Part shown: one piece after another, positions 29,169 to 39,968 of the stretch | How the letters are laid out: the number at the start of each line of letters is the position of its first letter | Position numbering within the stretch: position 1 is the stretch's first letter | DNA from: Bryobacteraceae bacterium | Lineage (GTDB): Bacteria > Acidobacteriota > Terriglobia > Bryobacterales > Bryobacteraceae | DNA length: 64,000 bases | NCBI GenBank assembly: GCA_029975915.1 | Contig: JARKOC010000158.1 | Span: forward strand, 242,502 to 306,501 | Direction: 5' to 3' | Notes under the pieces: model-generated | What the model was told of the DNA's origin: nothing | Database searches by the model: none | What the model saw: only the letters and a program-made list of their open reading frames with translations | Translations under genes and position numbers: made by a program

Positions 29169-30354
29169 ACGCCGTGCCTGGCTTCTCTGCTGTCTGCTGT
29201 TCCTGGCGACGGCGCTCAGTTTCCTCGACCGCCAGGTGCTGAGCGTCCTGGCGCCGCAAATCACCGCTGAATTCGGCATGTCGAACACCGTCTACTCGCG
29301 GGTAGTGTTCGCCTTCGTGCTCAGCTACACGGTCATGTTCTCGCTCGGCGGCCGGTTGATGGACGCCATGGGAACCCGTTTGGGCCTGACGCTTTCAGTG
29401 GCCGTTTGGTCGCTGGCCAGCGCGGCGCATGGGGTCGCCAACGGGGCGTGGGTATTGGGAGCGGCGCGTTTCGGTCTGGGCGTGGGCGAAGGCGCCTGTT
29501 TTCCAGCGGCCACCAAGGGCGCGGTGGAATGGATGCGGGCCGAAAAAAGGGCGCTGGCAGTCGGGCTGGCCAACGGAGGATCGGCCTTTGGAGCCGTGAT
29601 TGCGCCGCCGCTGACGGTTTGGTGGACAGGTTTGTTTGGCTGGCGCGCTGCCTTCTTCGCCACGGCTTTTCTCGGAGTGGCATGGCTGGCCGCATGGAAC
29701 GTTGCGTTTCGCGGGCTACCGGGAACCGGGAAGACCACGGCTGCCAAACGAACAAGTTTCCGGTCGCTGCTCGCACGGCCCGCAATGCGCCGTTTGATGA
29801 CCGCCAGGTTCTTCTTTGATCCGGTCTTTTACTTCTACATGTTCTGGATTCCGCAATACCTGTCGCGGGAGCGTGGATTGTCACTCAATGAGATCGGCAA
29901 CCTGACCTGGATTCCGTTCTTTGCCCTCGGCGTCACCAACATCGCCGCTGGGCGGCTGTCCGATATTCTGGTGACGCAAGGCTGGCAGCCCCGGCGGGCG
30001 CGCCTGACGCTGATGCTGGCGGCAGCGCTGCTAACGCCCGCGTCGGGACTCGCCGTCACGGCTGGGACGGCTGGTGCGGCCATCGCGTTGATGTCGGTGC
30101 TGATGCTGGCCCATGGCGTTTGGATCGCGAATTACATCACCTTGATCGGCGACACCGTATCGCCGCACGAAGTCGGCACGGCGGTCGGTTTGACGGGCAC
30201 CTGCGGCGGTGTGGCTGGAATGCTGTCGAATCTTGCCGTCGGACCAGCCGTTGACGCGGCTGGGTTCACGCCGGTGTTCCTAGTGTCCGCATTGCTGTAC
30301 CCGCTGGCCTGGCTCATCCTGGTGACTGGCCGAAAGGGGGAGGTTCACGCATGA
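29161..30354 (+). CDS. MFS transporter of the hexuronate/anion-cation symporter type
   Basis: This 397-residue inner-membrane carrier opens with the family block ALSFLDRQVLSVLAPQITAEFG, and GRLMDAMGTRLGLTLSVAVWS is the inter-helix 2/3 loop. RFGLGVGEGACFPAATKGAVEW is typical of ExuT/GarP-like (ACS) transporters. About 12 helices are expected. Its stop overlaps the next start (ATGA at 30351), and the following genes are a sugar isomerase and a GH106 rhamnosidase, so L-rhamnose or an oligosaccharide derived from it is the likely substrate (inference). Confidence 0.88.
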   Translation: MPERRAWLLCCLLFLATALSFLDRQVLSVLAPQITAEFGMSNTVYSRVVFAFVLSYTVMFSLGGRLMDAMGTRLGLTLSVAVWSLASAAHGVANGAWVLGAARFGLGVGEGACFPAATKGAVEWMRAEKRALAVGLANGGSAFGAVIAPPLTVWWTGLFGWRAAFFATAFLGVAWLAAWNVAFRGLPGTGKTTAAKRTSFRSLLARPAMRRLMTARFFFDPVFYFYMFWIPQYLSRERGLSLNEIGNLTWIPFFALGVTNIAAGRLSDILVTQGWQPRRARLTLMLAAALLTPASGLAVTAGTAGAAIALMSVLMLAHGVWIANYITLIGDTVSPHEVGTAVGLTGTCGGVAGMLSNLAVGPAVDAAGFTPVFLVSALLYPLAWLILVTGRKGEVHA

Positions 30355-31808
30355 GAGTCGAACGAAGGAAACCGCTCACGGCGCGTGTAGGCGTCTTCGG
30401 CGTGGGGTATCACGTCTACTGGGGCCAGTTCCCAGGGCTGCTCGACGAACTGATGGCGAAGATGCAGGTCCTAGTCGCCAAGCTCCGCGCCAACGGCGTC
30501 GAGGTGGTCGAGTTCGGCATGGTGGACAAGGCGCAGGACGCCTACGATCTCGTCCCGAAGCTCAAGGCAGCGGATCTGGACCTGATCTTTTGCGACATGC
30601 TCACCTACGCCACTTCGGCGACCTTTGCCACGGTTGTCCGCAATATCGACATCCCCATCGTGCTGGTCGCGTTGCAACCTCTCGCAGCGATGGACTACGC
30701 CCGCGCCACGACGCGGATGCAACTGGCCAACGACGACATCTGCTCCCTGCCCGAGTTCACCGGCGTGGCCATCCGCATGGGCAGACCGGCGCCCGAGGTC
30801 GTGATCGGCACGCTCGACAACGACCCCGAAGCCGACGCAGAACTGTGCGACTGGTGCGACGTCGCCAAGGCCCTGCACGACCTGAAACGCGCCCGCATCG
30901 GACACTTCGGCCATCCGATTGAGCATATGCTCGACATGCAGACCGACCAGGCCGCGCTCACCGCCGCCTTCGGCTGCCACATCGTCCAGACCGAAGCGGA
31001 CGATTTGCTGCGGCTCAGCCGCGAAGTCACCGCAAACGAAATCGCTGCTAAAGAGGCGGCGATCCTGGACCTTTTCGATACGCCCGATCCGGGCGCCGAT
31101 CCCGTCACTACAAAACTGACCGATGAGCACCTGCGCAAAGCCGCCTTTGCCGCCGCCACCCTGGACCGGTTCGTCGCCCATCATCAACTCGACGGCCTTG
31201 CCTACTACTACGAAGGCGATCCAGAGGGCCCGTTACGGGATCTAGTGACCAATCTGATCGCCGGCAATTCCCTGCTCACGGCCGCTGGTTTCCCCATGTG
31301 CGGCGAATCCGACCTGAAGACCTGCGTCGCCATGCTCATCATGGACCGCATTGGCATAGGCGGCAGCTTCGCCGAGTTCCACCCAGTGGACTTTCGCGAG
31401 GGCTTCGTCCTGGTGGGCCACGACGGGCCGCACCACATCAACATCGCCGGCGGCAAGCCTGTGCTGCGATCGTTGCTGAAGTATCACGGCAAGCCCGGCA
31501 GCGGCGCCAGCGTCGAATTCAAGATCAAGCATGGACCGGTCACGATGTTGAGTATCGGCGTAAAAGCCGATGGACGATTCAAGTTCATCGTGGCCGAGGG
31601 CGAAAGCATGCAAGGCCCGATCCCGGCCACCGGCAACACCAATACGCGGGGATTCTTCCAGCCCGATGTGCGGACTTTCCTGAAGCGTTGGGTGGCCGAA
31701 GGACCGACGCATCATTTTGCCCTGGGTGTAGGCCACCGGGCTGGGACCATCCGGCGCATCGCCGATGCGTTGAACATCGAATGCGTGGTGATCGGCAAGG
31801 AGAGGTAG
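30351..31808 (+). CDS. L-arabinose/L-fucose isomerase family protein, probable sugar isomerase
   Basis: The 485-residue protein aligns by eye with the catalytic core of AraA-type isomerases. The metal- and substrate-binding residues are kept: E319 in C-G-E-S-D-L-K-T, E342 in F-A-E-F-H-P-V-D-F and H357 in L-V-G-H-D-G-P-H-H, with a later histidine in G-P-T-H-H-F-A-L-G. It should interconvert an aldose and a ketose. The ATG overlaps the stop of the MFS gene. With a GH106 rhamnosidase three bases downstream, L-rhamnose or a related 6-deoxyhexose is a reasonable substrate, but arabinose or fucose cannot be excluded. Confidence 0.85.
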   Translation: MRVERRKPLTARVGVFGVGYHVYWGQFPGLLDELMAKMQVLVAKLRANGVEVVEFGMVDKAQDAYDLVPKLKAADLDLIFCDMLTYATSATFATVVRNIDIPIVLVALQPLAAMDYARATTRMQLANDDICSLPEFTGVAIRMGRPAPEVVIGTLDNDPEADAELCDWCDVAKALHDLKRARIGHFGHPIEHMLDMQTDQAALTAAFGCHIVQTEADDLLRLSREVTANEIAAKEAAILDLFDTPDPGADPVTTKLTDEHLRKAAFAAATLDRFVAHHQLDGLAYYYEGDPEGPLRDLVTNLIAGNSLLTAAGFPMCGESDLKTCVAMLIMDRIGIGGSFAEFHPVDFREGFVLVGHDGPHHINIAGGKPVLRSLLKYHGKPGSGASVEFKIKHGPVTMLSIGVKADGRFKFIVAEGESMQGPIPATGNTNTRGFFQPDVRTFLKRWVAEGPTHHFALGVGHRAGTIRRIADALNIECVVIGKER

Positions 31809-31811
31809 TCG

Positions 31812-34800
31812 ATGCGCGGAATCATTGCGGCTGGGATCACTTTGGCAGCACTGATGGTCGGCTTTGCGGCGCAGGCGCCCAAAGACGACATGCTGGATCA
31901 CTGGAACAGTCCGCCGGCCGAAGCGCGCCCCCACGTCTACTGGCTTTGGCTCAACGGCTATGTTGACCCGGCTACGGCGCGCTCCGAACTCGAGGCGATG
32001 AAAGCCAACGGCATCGGCGGCGTATTGTTGTTTGACATGGGCGCCCGCGGCGACAAAAGCGTGCAACCGCCCGCCGGGCCAGCTTTCTTGAGTCCGGAGT
32101 GGTTGAAGCAGTTGAAGGAATCGGCCGGCGACGCCAAGCGGCTGGGCCTTCAAATGGACCTTTCGGTGGTGAGCAGTTGGGACATGGGCGGGCACTGGAT
32201 CGAGCCGCGGCACGCCAGCATGGGCCTGTACCCGATTGAGACGGAGATCGAGGGCGGCAAGCGGGTGGATGTCGAGTTGCCCTTCCCCACGCCGGAGGCC
32301 AGCGCGCCGCTGGTCAACGGCCGTCCGGCGTTCTGGCGCGATGCCGCCGTGCTGGCGATTCGCAATGCCAAGCGGAATCCATGGCACGAGGTGGTGATGG
32401 AACTCGACCCTCCGGGCGTGCATGAACTGGCCCATGCCGTGCTCGACAATGGTGATCCGGGCAAGACGGACCGGGCCGAGTCGATGTCGCCCGTGCAGGA
32501 GTTCAGCATTGCGGTTTCCGAGATTGGATCGCGGGACGCCGATTTCCGGGAAATCCTTCGCGGGACGCTCAAGCCCGGCCCGGGTCCGCAGCGATTCGAC
32601 TTGCCCGCCGGGACACGGGGGCGTTTTGCCCGCCTCCGGATGCTCAGCGCCTACGATTCGTCAAAACCCCATTGGACTCTAGGCGAATTCGCATTGTTCG
32701 ACAGGACCGGCATCAACACAACCGCCGCCCACGAGGCCGAACGAACCCGTGACGGCGCGAAGGTGCTTCGCGGTTCGGCCCCGCTGAGCCATGGGCCGGC
32801 GTGGAATCGAATCAATTTGCACGACGGACAAACGAAGGGTCCGTCGGCGATCTTCGCGACGCTGGGCAAGCCGCCAGTGCAAATCGGCGCGGCTGATGAG
32901 CCTGTCGATGTCACCCGTTACGTCGATGCGGAAGGCCGGCTGAAGTGGAATGCGCCGCCTGGCAAGTGGACGATTCTGCGATACGTGGTAATGAACACCG
33001 GCGAGCGTCTGAAGGTGCCAAGCCCGAACTCCGACGGCTGGGCGACCGACCATTTCAGCGCCGAGGCGACGCGCGCACATATGGACCATGTCGTCAAAAA
33101 GCTGGATGAGACCTTCGGCTCAGCCCAATCGAGCGGCATCTCGAACCTGTATCTGGCCAGCTATGAAGTCGTCGGCCCCGTTTGGTCGCCGGGCTTCATC
33201 GCGGACTTCAAGAAGCTTCGCGGATACGACATGGCGCCCTATCTGCCGGCGATCTTCGGCGCGCAAGTGGGTTCGGAGGAAACGACGGAGCGGTTCCTTT
33301 TCGACTACCGCAAGACCCTGAGCGATGTTTTAATCTCAGCCTATTACCGTGCGGCCCAGGAGGTTTCGCACAAAGCCGGCATGGGCATAAAAAGCGAGGC
33401 CGGAGGTCCGGGCCCGCCGGTCCACAACGTCCCTGTGGATTCGCTGCTGGCCAACTCTGCGGTGGACGAAATCCAGGGCGAATTCTGGCCCTACCGGCCA
33501 TTGGCGGATGGGATGTGGGTGGTCAAGGAGACAGCTTCGGCGGGCCACATCTACGGCAAGAAACGAGTCCACATGGAGGCGTTCACTTCGGTTGAAGGAT
33601 GGCGCGAGGGACCTCAGGATTTGAAGGCCAGCGCCGACCGGGTCTTCTGCGAAGGCGGCAATCACTTTGTTTGGCACACGTGGACCCATGCGCCGCCAGA
33701 GTCCGGGAAACCGGGCTGGGTCTACCTGGCCGGCACGCACCTTAACCGGAACGTGACCTGGTGGCCGAAAGCGAAACCCTTCATCGACTACCTGTCGCGC
33801 TCATCGGCCATGCTGCAACGCGGGCGGTTTGTGGCCGATGTTTTGTATTACTACGGCGACGGCGGCTACAGGTTTGTCGGGCCGCGGAAAGTGGACCCGT
33901 CGCTGGGCCCAGGATTTGACTACGACTACACGAACTCCGATGTCATTCTGAACCGGCTTTCAATTCGCGACGGCCGCTTCACGCTGCCCGACGGAACCAG
34001 TTATGCCGTGTTGGTTCTGCCCGAAGAAAGGCAGATTCCGGTGGCAGTGATCGAGAAGATCGAGCGTCTGGTTTCAGACGGCGGCACGGTGGTGGGAGCG
34101 CCACCGCTGCGGGCGCCTGGGCTTGAAGGCTATCCGGCCAGCGATGCCAGGGTGAAACAGATCGCCGCGCGGATGTGGGACGATCTGGACGGAAGAACCA
34201 GACCTAGCCGGAGCCACGGCAAGGGCCGCGTGGTGTGGGGACAGAGGCTCCGCGATGTGCTGTCCGGCATGAGCATCGGGCCGGATTTCACGGCTCCAGA
34301 GACGCTGGATTTCATCCACCGTCAGGATCGCGGGACGGACATTTACTTCGTCCGGAACAAGACGGACAAGCCGCTTCGGGCTGCCCCTGTCTTCCGTGTC
34401 AAAGGGCGCCAACCGGAGTTGTGGGACCCGGTCACGGGCCGGACGCGAACCGCCATGGCGTGGAGGACCGTGGGCGGTGGCATGGAAGTGCCGCTGAGGC
34501 TGGAAGCCTGCGGCTCGGTTTTCGTCGTCTTCCGGAGACCGGGCGAGGCTGTGCGCGTGCCCGTTCCGCCAGCCCAGTTCCCGGAACCACTGGCCGTGAA
34601 CGGCCCGTGGAAAGTCGAGTTCGACGGGCTTCCACCGAGCCTGACCGTGCCGGGGCTGGGCGATTGGACTGGCCACGCGGACCAGCGGGTGAAATACTTC
34701 GCCGGATCGGCTCGCTACACAACGACGTTGAATGTCCCGCGCGGATGGCTGAAACAAGGCGTTCCGGTGAGCATCGAGTTGGGCGATTTGTGGACGATCG

Positions 34801-35072
34801 GCGAGGTGTGGCTGAACGGTAAGAATTTGGGCGTGGCCTGGACGGCGCCATTTGCCGTTGATGCCGGAAGCGCTTTGCGCGAAGGCCCAAACGAACTAGT
34901 GGTCGAAGTGACCAACACCTGGTTCAACCGGCTGGCGGGCGACGCCAGACTGCCTCCGGCCGAGCGGACAACGAGAACCAACATCACTACGTCGGGTCAG
35001 CGGCCGTGGGCGCAGCTTGAGCCGGTGCGCTCCGGTCTGTTTGGTCCTGTGAGGCTGCTCTACCGCGATTGA
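31812..35072 (+). CDS. GH106-like alpha-L-rhamnosidase, exported
   Basis: The 1086-residue protein begins with a signal peptide (IIAAGITLAALMVGFAAQA). The first catalytic-barrel segment reads RPHVYWLWLNGYVDPATARSELEAMKANGIGG, typical of GH106, and later VVSSWDMGGHWIEP and the GIKSEAGGPGPP region belong to the same domain. The C-terminus is a beta-sandwich (VSIELGDLWTIGEVWLNGKNLG) as in galactose-binding modules. GH106 enzymes release L-rhamnose from pectins and glycosides. The start has AAGGAGAGG nine bases upstream. The gene ends 13 bases inside the convergent JAMM-like gene. Confidence 0.87.
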   Translation: MRGIIAAGITLAALMVGFAAQAPKDDMLDHWNSPPAEARPHVYWLWLNGYVDPATARSELEAMKANGIGGVLLFDMGARGDKSVQPPAGPAFLSPEWLKQLKESAGDAKRLGLQMDLSVVSSWDMGGHWIEPRHASMGLYPIETEIEGGKRVDVELPFPTPEASAPLVNGRPAFWRDAAVLAIRNAKRNPWHEVVMELDPPGVHELAHAVLDNGDPGKTDRAESMSPVQEFSIAVSEIGSRDADFREILRGTLKPGPGPQRFDLPAGTRGRFARLRMLSAYDSSKPHWTLGEFALFDRTGINTTAAHEAERTRDGAKVLRGSAPLSHGPAWNRINLHDGQTKGPSAIFATLGKPPVQIGAADEPVDVTRYVDAEGRLKWNAPPGKWTILRYVVMNTGERLKVPSPNSDGWATDHFSAEATRAHMDHVVKKLDETFGSAQSSGISNLYLASYEVVGPVWSPGFIADFKKLRGYDMAPYLPAIFGAQVGSEETTERFLFDYRKTLSDVLISAYYRAAQEVSHKAGMGIKSEAGGPGPPVHNVPVDSLLANSAVDEIQGEFWPYRPLADGMWVVKETASAGHIYGKKRVHMEAFTSVEGWREGPQDLKASADRVFCEGGNHFVWHTWTHAPPESGKPGWVYLAGTHLNRNVTWWPKAKPFIDYLSRSSAMLQRGRFVADVLYYYGDGGYRFVGPRKVDPSLGPGFDYDYTNSDVILNRLSIRDGRFTLPDGTSYAVLVLPEERQIPVAVIEKIERLVSDGGTVVGAPPLRAPGLEGYPASDARVKQIAARMWDDLDGRTRPSRSHGKGRVVWGQRLRDVLSGMSIGPDFTAPETLDFIHRQDRGTDIYFVRNKTDKPLRAAPVFRVKGRQPELWDPVTGRTRTAMAWRTVGGGMEVPLRLEACGSVFVVFRRPGEAVRVPVPPAQFPEPLAVNGPWKVEFDGLPPSLTVPGLGDWTGHADQRVKYFAGSARYTTTLNVPRGWLKQGVPVSIELGDLWTIGEVWLNGKNLGVAWTAPFAVDAGSALREGPNELVVEVTNTWFNRLAGDARLPPAERTTRTNITTSGQRPWAQLEPVRSGLFGPVRLLYRD

Positions 35073-36163
35073 CCGGGCAGGTGGAACGGTTCGTAGTGGG
35101 CGTCCTCGGCCAGTTGTCCGGTGGCAGTGTCGACAGTCAACCGGATTCTGATTTCGCCCTGTGAGCGTGTGTAGTCGATGCGCCCGAGCCGCAATTCGTC
35201 GCCGGTCAGCGATCTTGTAAATGTTTCGCCTTGGTCAACCACCGTCAGTGTGCCGGATTTCGCGGACGAGATTGCCGGAGACGTCGCGTCCCAACTGATC
35301 TGGATCGAATCTTCGGCTTTTTCCAGATGCAGGGACAGCAAGGGCCTTGGCGGACCAGTTGGTTCGATATGGACCGGGCCGGATTCCCCAATCTTCGCCT
35401 GAGCGGTCTGTTTTTGTCCACGCACCGCGAAGATACCAAGAATAAAGAATACCGCCGCAGCAACGGCAACCAGCCACGGCAGCCACCTGCGAACAAAGGA
35501 AACTTTTCGGCTGGGTGGGGCGGGTTGGTTCGGCCATGGGGCCGGTTGCTCCAGGAGTTGCCGCGACTCGCCGGAGGCGGTCCTCACCCCGGGCGCGGGC
35601 AGAATAGACAATGGCGGGTTTAGCGGCAGCAAGGAAGGAGGATCGCCCGGTTCGAAGAGGTGGACCGCAGCTTCCGCGTCTCCGTAGCGGGACGGCTGGA
35701 CGGTGAGCAGGATTGACCCCGTGGTCGCGAAATGGGTGGTGTGAAGCTCCGATTCCTCGATCCGGGGATCGAGCCCGCCCCGAGTGTGGCTGACGAACCA
35801 GCCGGCCACCTGCCGCCCTTCCAGTGCCGGATCCACTTGGACCGCTTCGATCTGGCAGGAGAGAGTCGCGATATCGCGGTCGGACAAAAGAAAGGACGCG
35901 CCCCGCGAATGGTCGCAGCGGATGGGCCTCCATGCGTCGATGAAGTAGTCTCCGCCGTCCACGGTTCCCAGCAAAAGCCCGCCAACCTCAACGCCGCCGC
36001 GGCCGATTCCGTGCAGCGCCCGGACAATCTCGGTCCTGATCTCTTCGATCAGCGCCACACTAAACTCAATCGCGATCTCCCCATCAGAGGATGTCCAGAG
36101 ACGGACAGCATCATTGGATGGAACGAGACCGCTCTGTGGCTCCCCCCGATCTGGCTCTGCCAA
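35060..36163 (-). CDS. Membrane protein with degenerate JAMM/MPN domain
   Basis: The 367-residue protein has an N-terminal domain like the JAMM (Mov34/MPN) metalloprotease fold. There is an E-V-G-G-L-L-L-G segment (E59) and a G-W-F-V-S-H-T-R-G-G loop where the canonical motif is G-W-x-H-S-H-P. The first metal histidine is replaced by V124, and the S-x-x-D end is S138-x-x-H141, so the site is probably inactive. A Pro-rich linker, one membrane helix (WLPWLVAVAAAVFFILGIFAV) and a C-terminal beta domain follow. The domain order suggests a cytoplasmic sensor or adaptor connected to an outer domain. The function is unknown. Confidence 0.65.
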   Translation of the reverse strand: MAEPDRGEPQSGLVPSNDAVRLWTSSDGEIAIEFSVALIEEIRTEIVRALHGIGRGGVEVGGLLLGTVDGGDYFIDAWRPIRCDHSRGASFLLSDRDIATLSCQIEAVQVDPALEGRQVAGWFVSHTRGGLDPRIEESELHTTHFATTGSILLTVQPSRYGDAEAAVHLFEPGDPPSLLPLNPPLSILPAPGVRTASGESRQLLEQPAPWPNQPAPPSRKVSFVRRWLPWLVAVAAAVFFILGIFAVRGQKQTAQAKIGESGPVHIEPTGPPRPLLSLHLEKAEDSIQISWDATSPAISSAKSGTLTVVDQGETFTRSLTGDELRLGRIDYTRSQGEIRIRLTVDTATGQLAEDAHYEPFHLPGQSR

Positions 36164-36325
36164 TACTTCTCCTGTTCACGTTCCCGGCGACATCCCGGTG
36201 CGGAGGGCGAATCGTTACCCAACCCCGCCGCATCTCGCTGGATAGGCGCCCAACTTGCTATTGTACTGCTTACAGACTGTGAATCCGGATTTGCCCTCGA
36301 CCATCATCCGCGCCCTCTGTTTTCC

Positions 36326-37573
<1,248 letters not shown>

Positions 37574-37576
37574 GCC

Positions 37577-38833
37577 ATGGAGTCGGTCCATTTCATTCCC
37601 GGCGAGAACATCAAAATGGCGCTCGACGCGGTTCGAAGCCACCGCTTCCGCAGCGCGCTGACAATTCTTGGCATCGTCATCGGAATCACCACCGTGGTGA
37701 CGGTCGGCAGTCTGACGTCCGGAGTAAGACAAGGCATCGTCACCTTTTTTGAGGAGTTCGGGCCGGATAACATCTTCCTCAATCGCGGCGACCGCGATCC
37801 TGGCGCCCCCTATACGTTGAAGGAACTCAAGCGCAAACCGATCCGCCCCGAGTACGCGTCTTACATCAAACAGACGGTCCGGTCGGTCCAGGATGTCTCG
37901 GTCCAGCTCTTTATCCAGTCCGACACCGCCGGCATCGTCTCGGCTCGAGTTCCCGGCTTCGAGACCGACAATGTCAACATTTCGGGCTACAGCGCCAATT
38001 CGTTCGAGATCCAGCCCAGGGAACTCGCCCTCGGACGGTACTTCACGGCCGAAGAGGATGCAAGGGGTGCCAGAGTCTGCATCATCGGCCCGGAACTGAG
38101 TTCAGCGCTATTCCCGGATGGCGAGCCGCTGAACCGCCAGATCACGATCGGGGGAGCCGAATACACCGTCATCGGCCAGTTGGCGAAAGCCAAGGGGGGG
38201 TTCTTTGGATCTTCGGGATTCGACACGATCATGATGATCCCGCTGACAACGGCCATGGCGCGGTTTCCAAACGAGGACAGGTTTATTGTCGTCTCCAAGG
38301 CGCGCCCGGGCATGCGCGAGGACGCGCAGGAAGAGATCCGCCAGGCCTTGCGCCGGATTCGCCGGACGCCGAAAGAGGCCGAAGACGACTTCAGCTTGAC
38401 CACCGCTGACCAGATCATCAAGAACCTGGACCGGATACTTAGCGTCGTCGTCGCCGTGTCGATCGCTCTCTCTAGCCTGGGTTTACTGGTCGGCGGCATT
38501 GGCGTGATGAACATTATGCTGGTCTCGGTCACCGAGCGGACCAAGGAGATCGGGGTGCGCAAGGCGATCGGCGCGCGCAGGGCCGACATCGTCATCCAGT
38601 TTCTGACTGAAGCGGTGACGCTCACCGCCTTGGGCGGGTTGATTGGTGTCGTATTCTCGGTCCTGGTCACGCTGCTGATCGGCAAACTCGTCCCCGCGCT
38701 GCCTTCCACGGTTCCTGGCTGGGCGGTCGGGCTGGGCTTCGGAGTGTCGGTCTCGATCGGAGTGTTCTTTGGGGTTTGGCCGGCCGTCAAGGCTTCGCGA
38801 CTGGACCCTGTGGACGCCTTGCGCTACGAGTAG
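37577..38833 (+). CDS. FtsX/MacB-type ABC transporter permease, second of a pair
   Basis: The 418-residue protein has the same plan as its upstream neighbour. The first helix is VRSHRFRSALTILGIVIGITTVVTVGS. A periplasmic MacB core domain follows, and then IGVMNIMLVSVTERTKEIGVRKAIGARR and two more helices. GGAG lies eight bases before the ATG. The two permeases could form a heterodimeric exporter or mechanotransmission complex. The sequences differ enough that this is not a recent duplication. The substrate is unknown. Confidence 0.92.
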   Translation: MESVHFIPGENIKMALDAVRSHRFRSALTILGIVIGITTVVTVGSLTSGVRQGIVTFFEEFGPDNIFLNRGDRDPGAPYTLKELKRKPIRPEYASYIKQTVRSVQDVSVQLFIQSDTAGIVSARVPGFETDNVNISGYSANSFEIQPRELALGRYFTAEEDARGARVCIIGPELSSALFPDGEPLNRQITIGGAEYTVIGQLAKAKGGFFGSSGFDTIMMIPLTTAMARFPNEDRFIVVSKARPGMREDAQEEIRQALRRIRRTPKEAEDDFSLTTADQIIKNLDRILSVVVAVSIALSSLGLLVGGIGVMNIMLVSVTERTKEIGVRKAIGARRADIVIQFLTEAVTLTALGGLIGVVFSVLVTLLIGKLVPALPSTVPGWAVGLGFGVSVSIGVFFGVWPAVKASRLDPVDALRYE

Positions 38834-38914
38834 CGCAGATGGCTGCGGCCGTACAGCCCTTCCGACCAGCAGAGGCGACTCGTCCCGGACTCGCATATCA
38901 GATCCAGATATCCG

Positions 38915-38943
38915 TTGACACCAATGTGAAGCGCTGTTAACGT
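38915..38943 (+). promoter_or_regulatory. Candidate promoter for the M23 peptidase gene
   Basis: A perfect TTGACA (38915-38920) with a 17-base spacer and TAACGT (38938-38943) would give a leader of about 85 bases. A separate TACAAT at 38955-38960 is a second -10 possibility. Confidence 0.35.
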
Positions 38944-39036
38944 ATCGAAAGGGTTACAATAGTCCAAGTGCCGCTCACGGGCGGCCATTCAATGCCGGGA
39001 AACAGTTGAGCGACTCGGACCGGCCGCTTGAAAACG

Positions 39037-39930
39037 ATGAACCAGCCTTACTTTATCGTCGTCCTCGCCCATTCGCTGCACGGACGTATCCGCCGATTTC
39101 ACATCAACCAAAGTGTCATTGTCGCCGTCTTGGCTCTCGCCGTTCTTGGCGGCTTCACGCTGTTCGGCATGGTGTCCAGCTATGTCCGAATGGCTTGGAA
39201 GGTATCCAATTACAATGACTTGCGGCAAGAGACCGAATTTCTCCGGGCGCGCTATCAACGCCTGCTGAACCAAACGAACGAGACCACGGAGCAGGTTGCG
39301 CGGTTGCAGATGCTGGCCACCGAAGTTTCCCTTGCCTATGGAGTCCGGCAGAGCATCCCCGGTGCGCCTGAGTCCATTCAAAACCAGCAGGAGCGTCTGG
39401 TCCCTTCAGTCAGTGAGACGCTGGAAGAATACAACATGCTGAAGACGGCGACGCTGTCCCGCAGCGTCCGCTCGATCAACCGCAGGTGGTTCCAAAACCC
39501 CGTACCGTCACTCTGGCCCGTGAATGGCCGCCTGTTGAGCCATTTCGGACGGCGCGACGATCCGTTCAGCGGTCTCCAGGCATTCCATGCAGGAGTGGAT
39601 ATTTCTGCGGCGGTGGGAACACCGGTCCGGGCCACGGCCGATGGAATTGTGGAAAAGGCAGAGTGGGGCGGGGCGTATGGCAGGCTCATCGTGATCGACC
39701 ACGGAGGCGGCCGCAGCACCTTCTACGCCCATCTTTCCCGTATCGACGTGATCCCGGGCCAAGATGTGCGCATGGGCCAGGTGATCGGCGGCTCAGGGGC
39801 CACCGGCCGTGTAACATCCCCTCACCTGCATTATGAGGTCCGTGAGGGCGGCGGACCGATCAATCCGTATCACTTCCTGTCGCGCTCGGCGATGATGCCA
39901 TCGAGCGGCAGCCAAACCCTCGGATTCTGA
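39037..39930 (+). CDS. M23 (LytM-like) metallopeptidase, membrane-anchored
   Basis: This 297-residue protein has one N-terminal membrane helix (VIVAVLALAVLGGFTLFGMVSS), a coiled-coil stretch (DLRQETEFLRARYQRLLNQ) and a C-terminal LytM domain. The zinc ligands are visible as H-A-G-V-D (with an F-G-R-R-D-D-P-F-S segment before) and P-H-L-H-Y-E, so the domain is probably active on peptidoglycan cross-bridges or stems. The coiled coil is typical of EnvC/NlpD-like regulators. I prefer the ATG at 39037 over a TTG at 39028 because the first conserved block starts M-N-Q-P-Y-F-I-V-V. Confidence 0.9.
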   Translation: MNQPYFIVVLAHSLHGRIRRFHINQSVIVAVLALAVLGGFTLFGMVSSYVRMAWKVSNYNDLRQETEFLRARYQRLLNQTNETTEQVARLQMLATEVSLAYGVRQSIPGAPESIQNQQERLVPSVSETLEEYNMLKTATLSRSVRSINRRWFQNPVPSLWPVNGRLLSHFGRRDDPFSGLQAFHAGVDISAAVGTPVRATADGIVEKAEWGGAYGRLIVIDHGGGRSTFYAHLSRIDVIPGQDVRMGQVIGGSGATGRVTSPHLHYEVREGGGPINPYHFLSRSAMMPSSGSQTLGF

Positions 39931-39955
39931 CGTATCAGCGCGCCTGTCTTTGGCG

Positions 39956-39961
39956 TACAAT
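39956..39961 (+). promoter_or_regulatory. -10-like TACAAT directly before the TIM-barrel isomerase start
   Basis: TACAAT ends seven bases before the ATG at 39969 and no good Shine-Dalgarno sequence lies between, consistent with a leaderless transcript. No clear -35 hexamer is visible. Confidence 0.35.
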
Positions 39962-39968
39962 CGGTGGC

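Noticed and set aside
31242..32435. A 397-codon minus-strand frame
   Set aside because: It lies across the isomerase and GH106 genes in antisense without conserved sequence.
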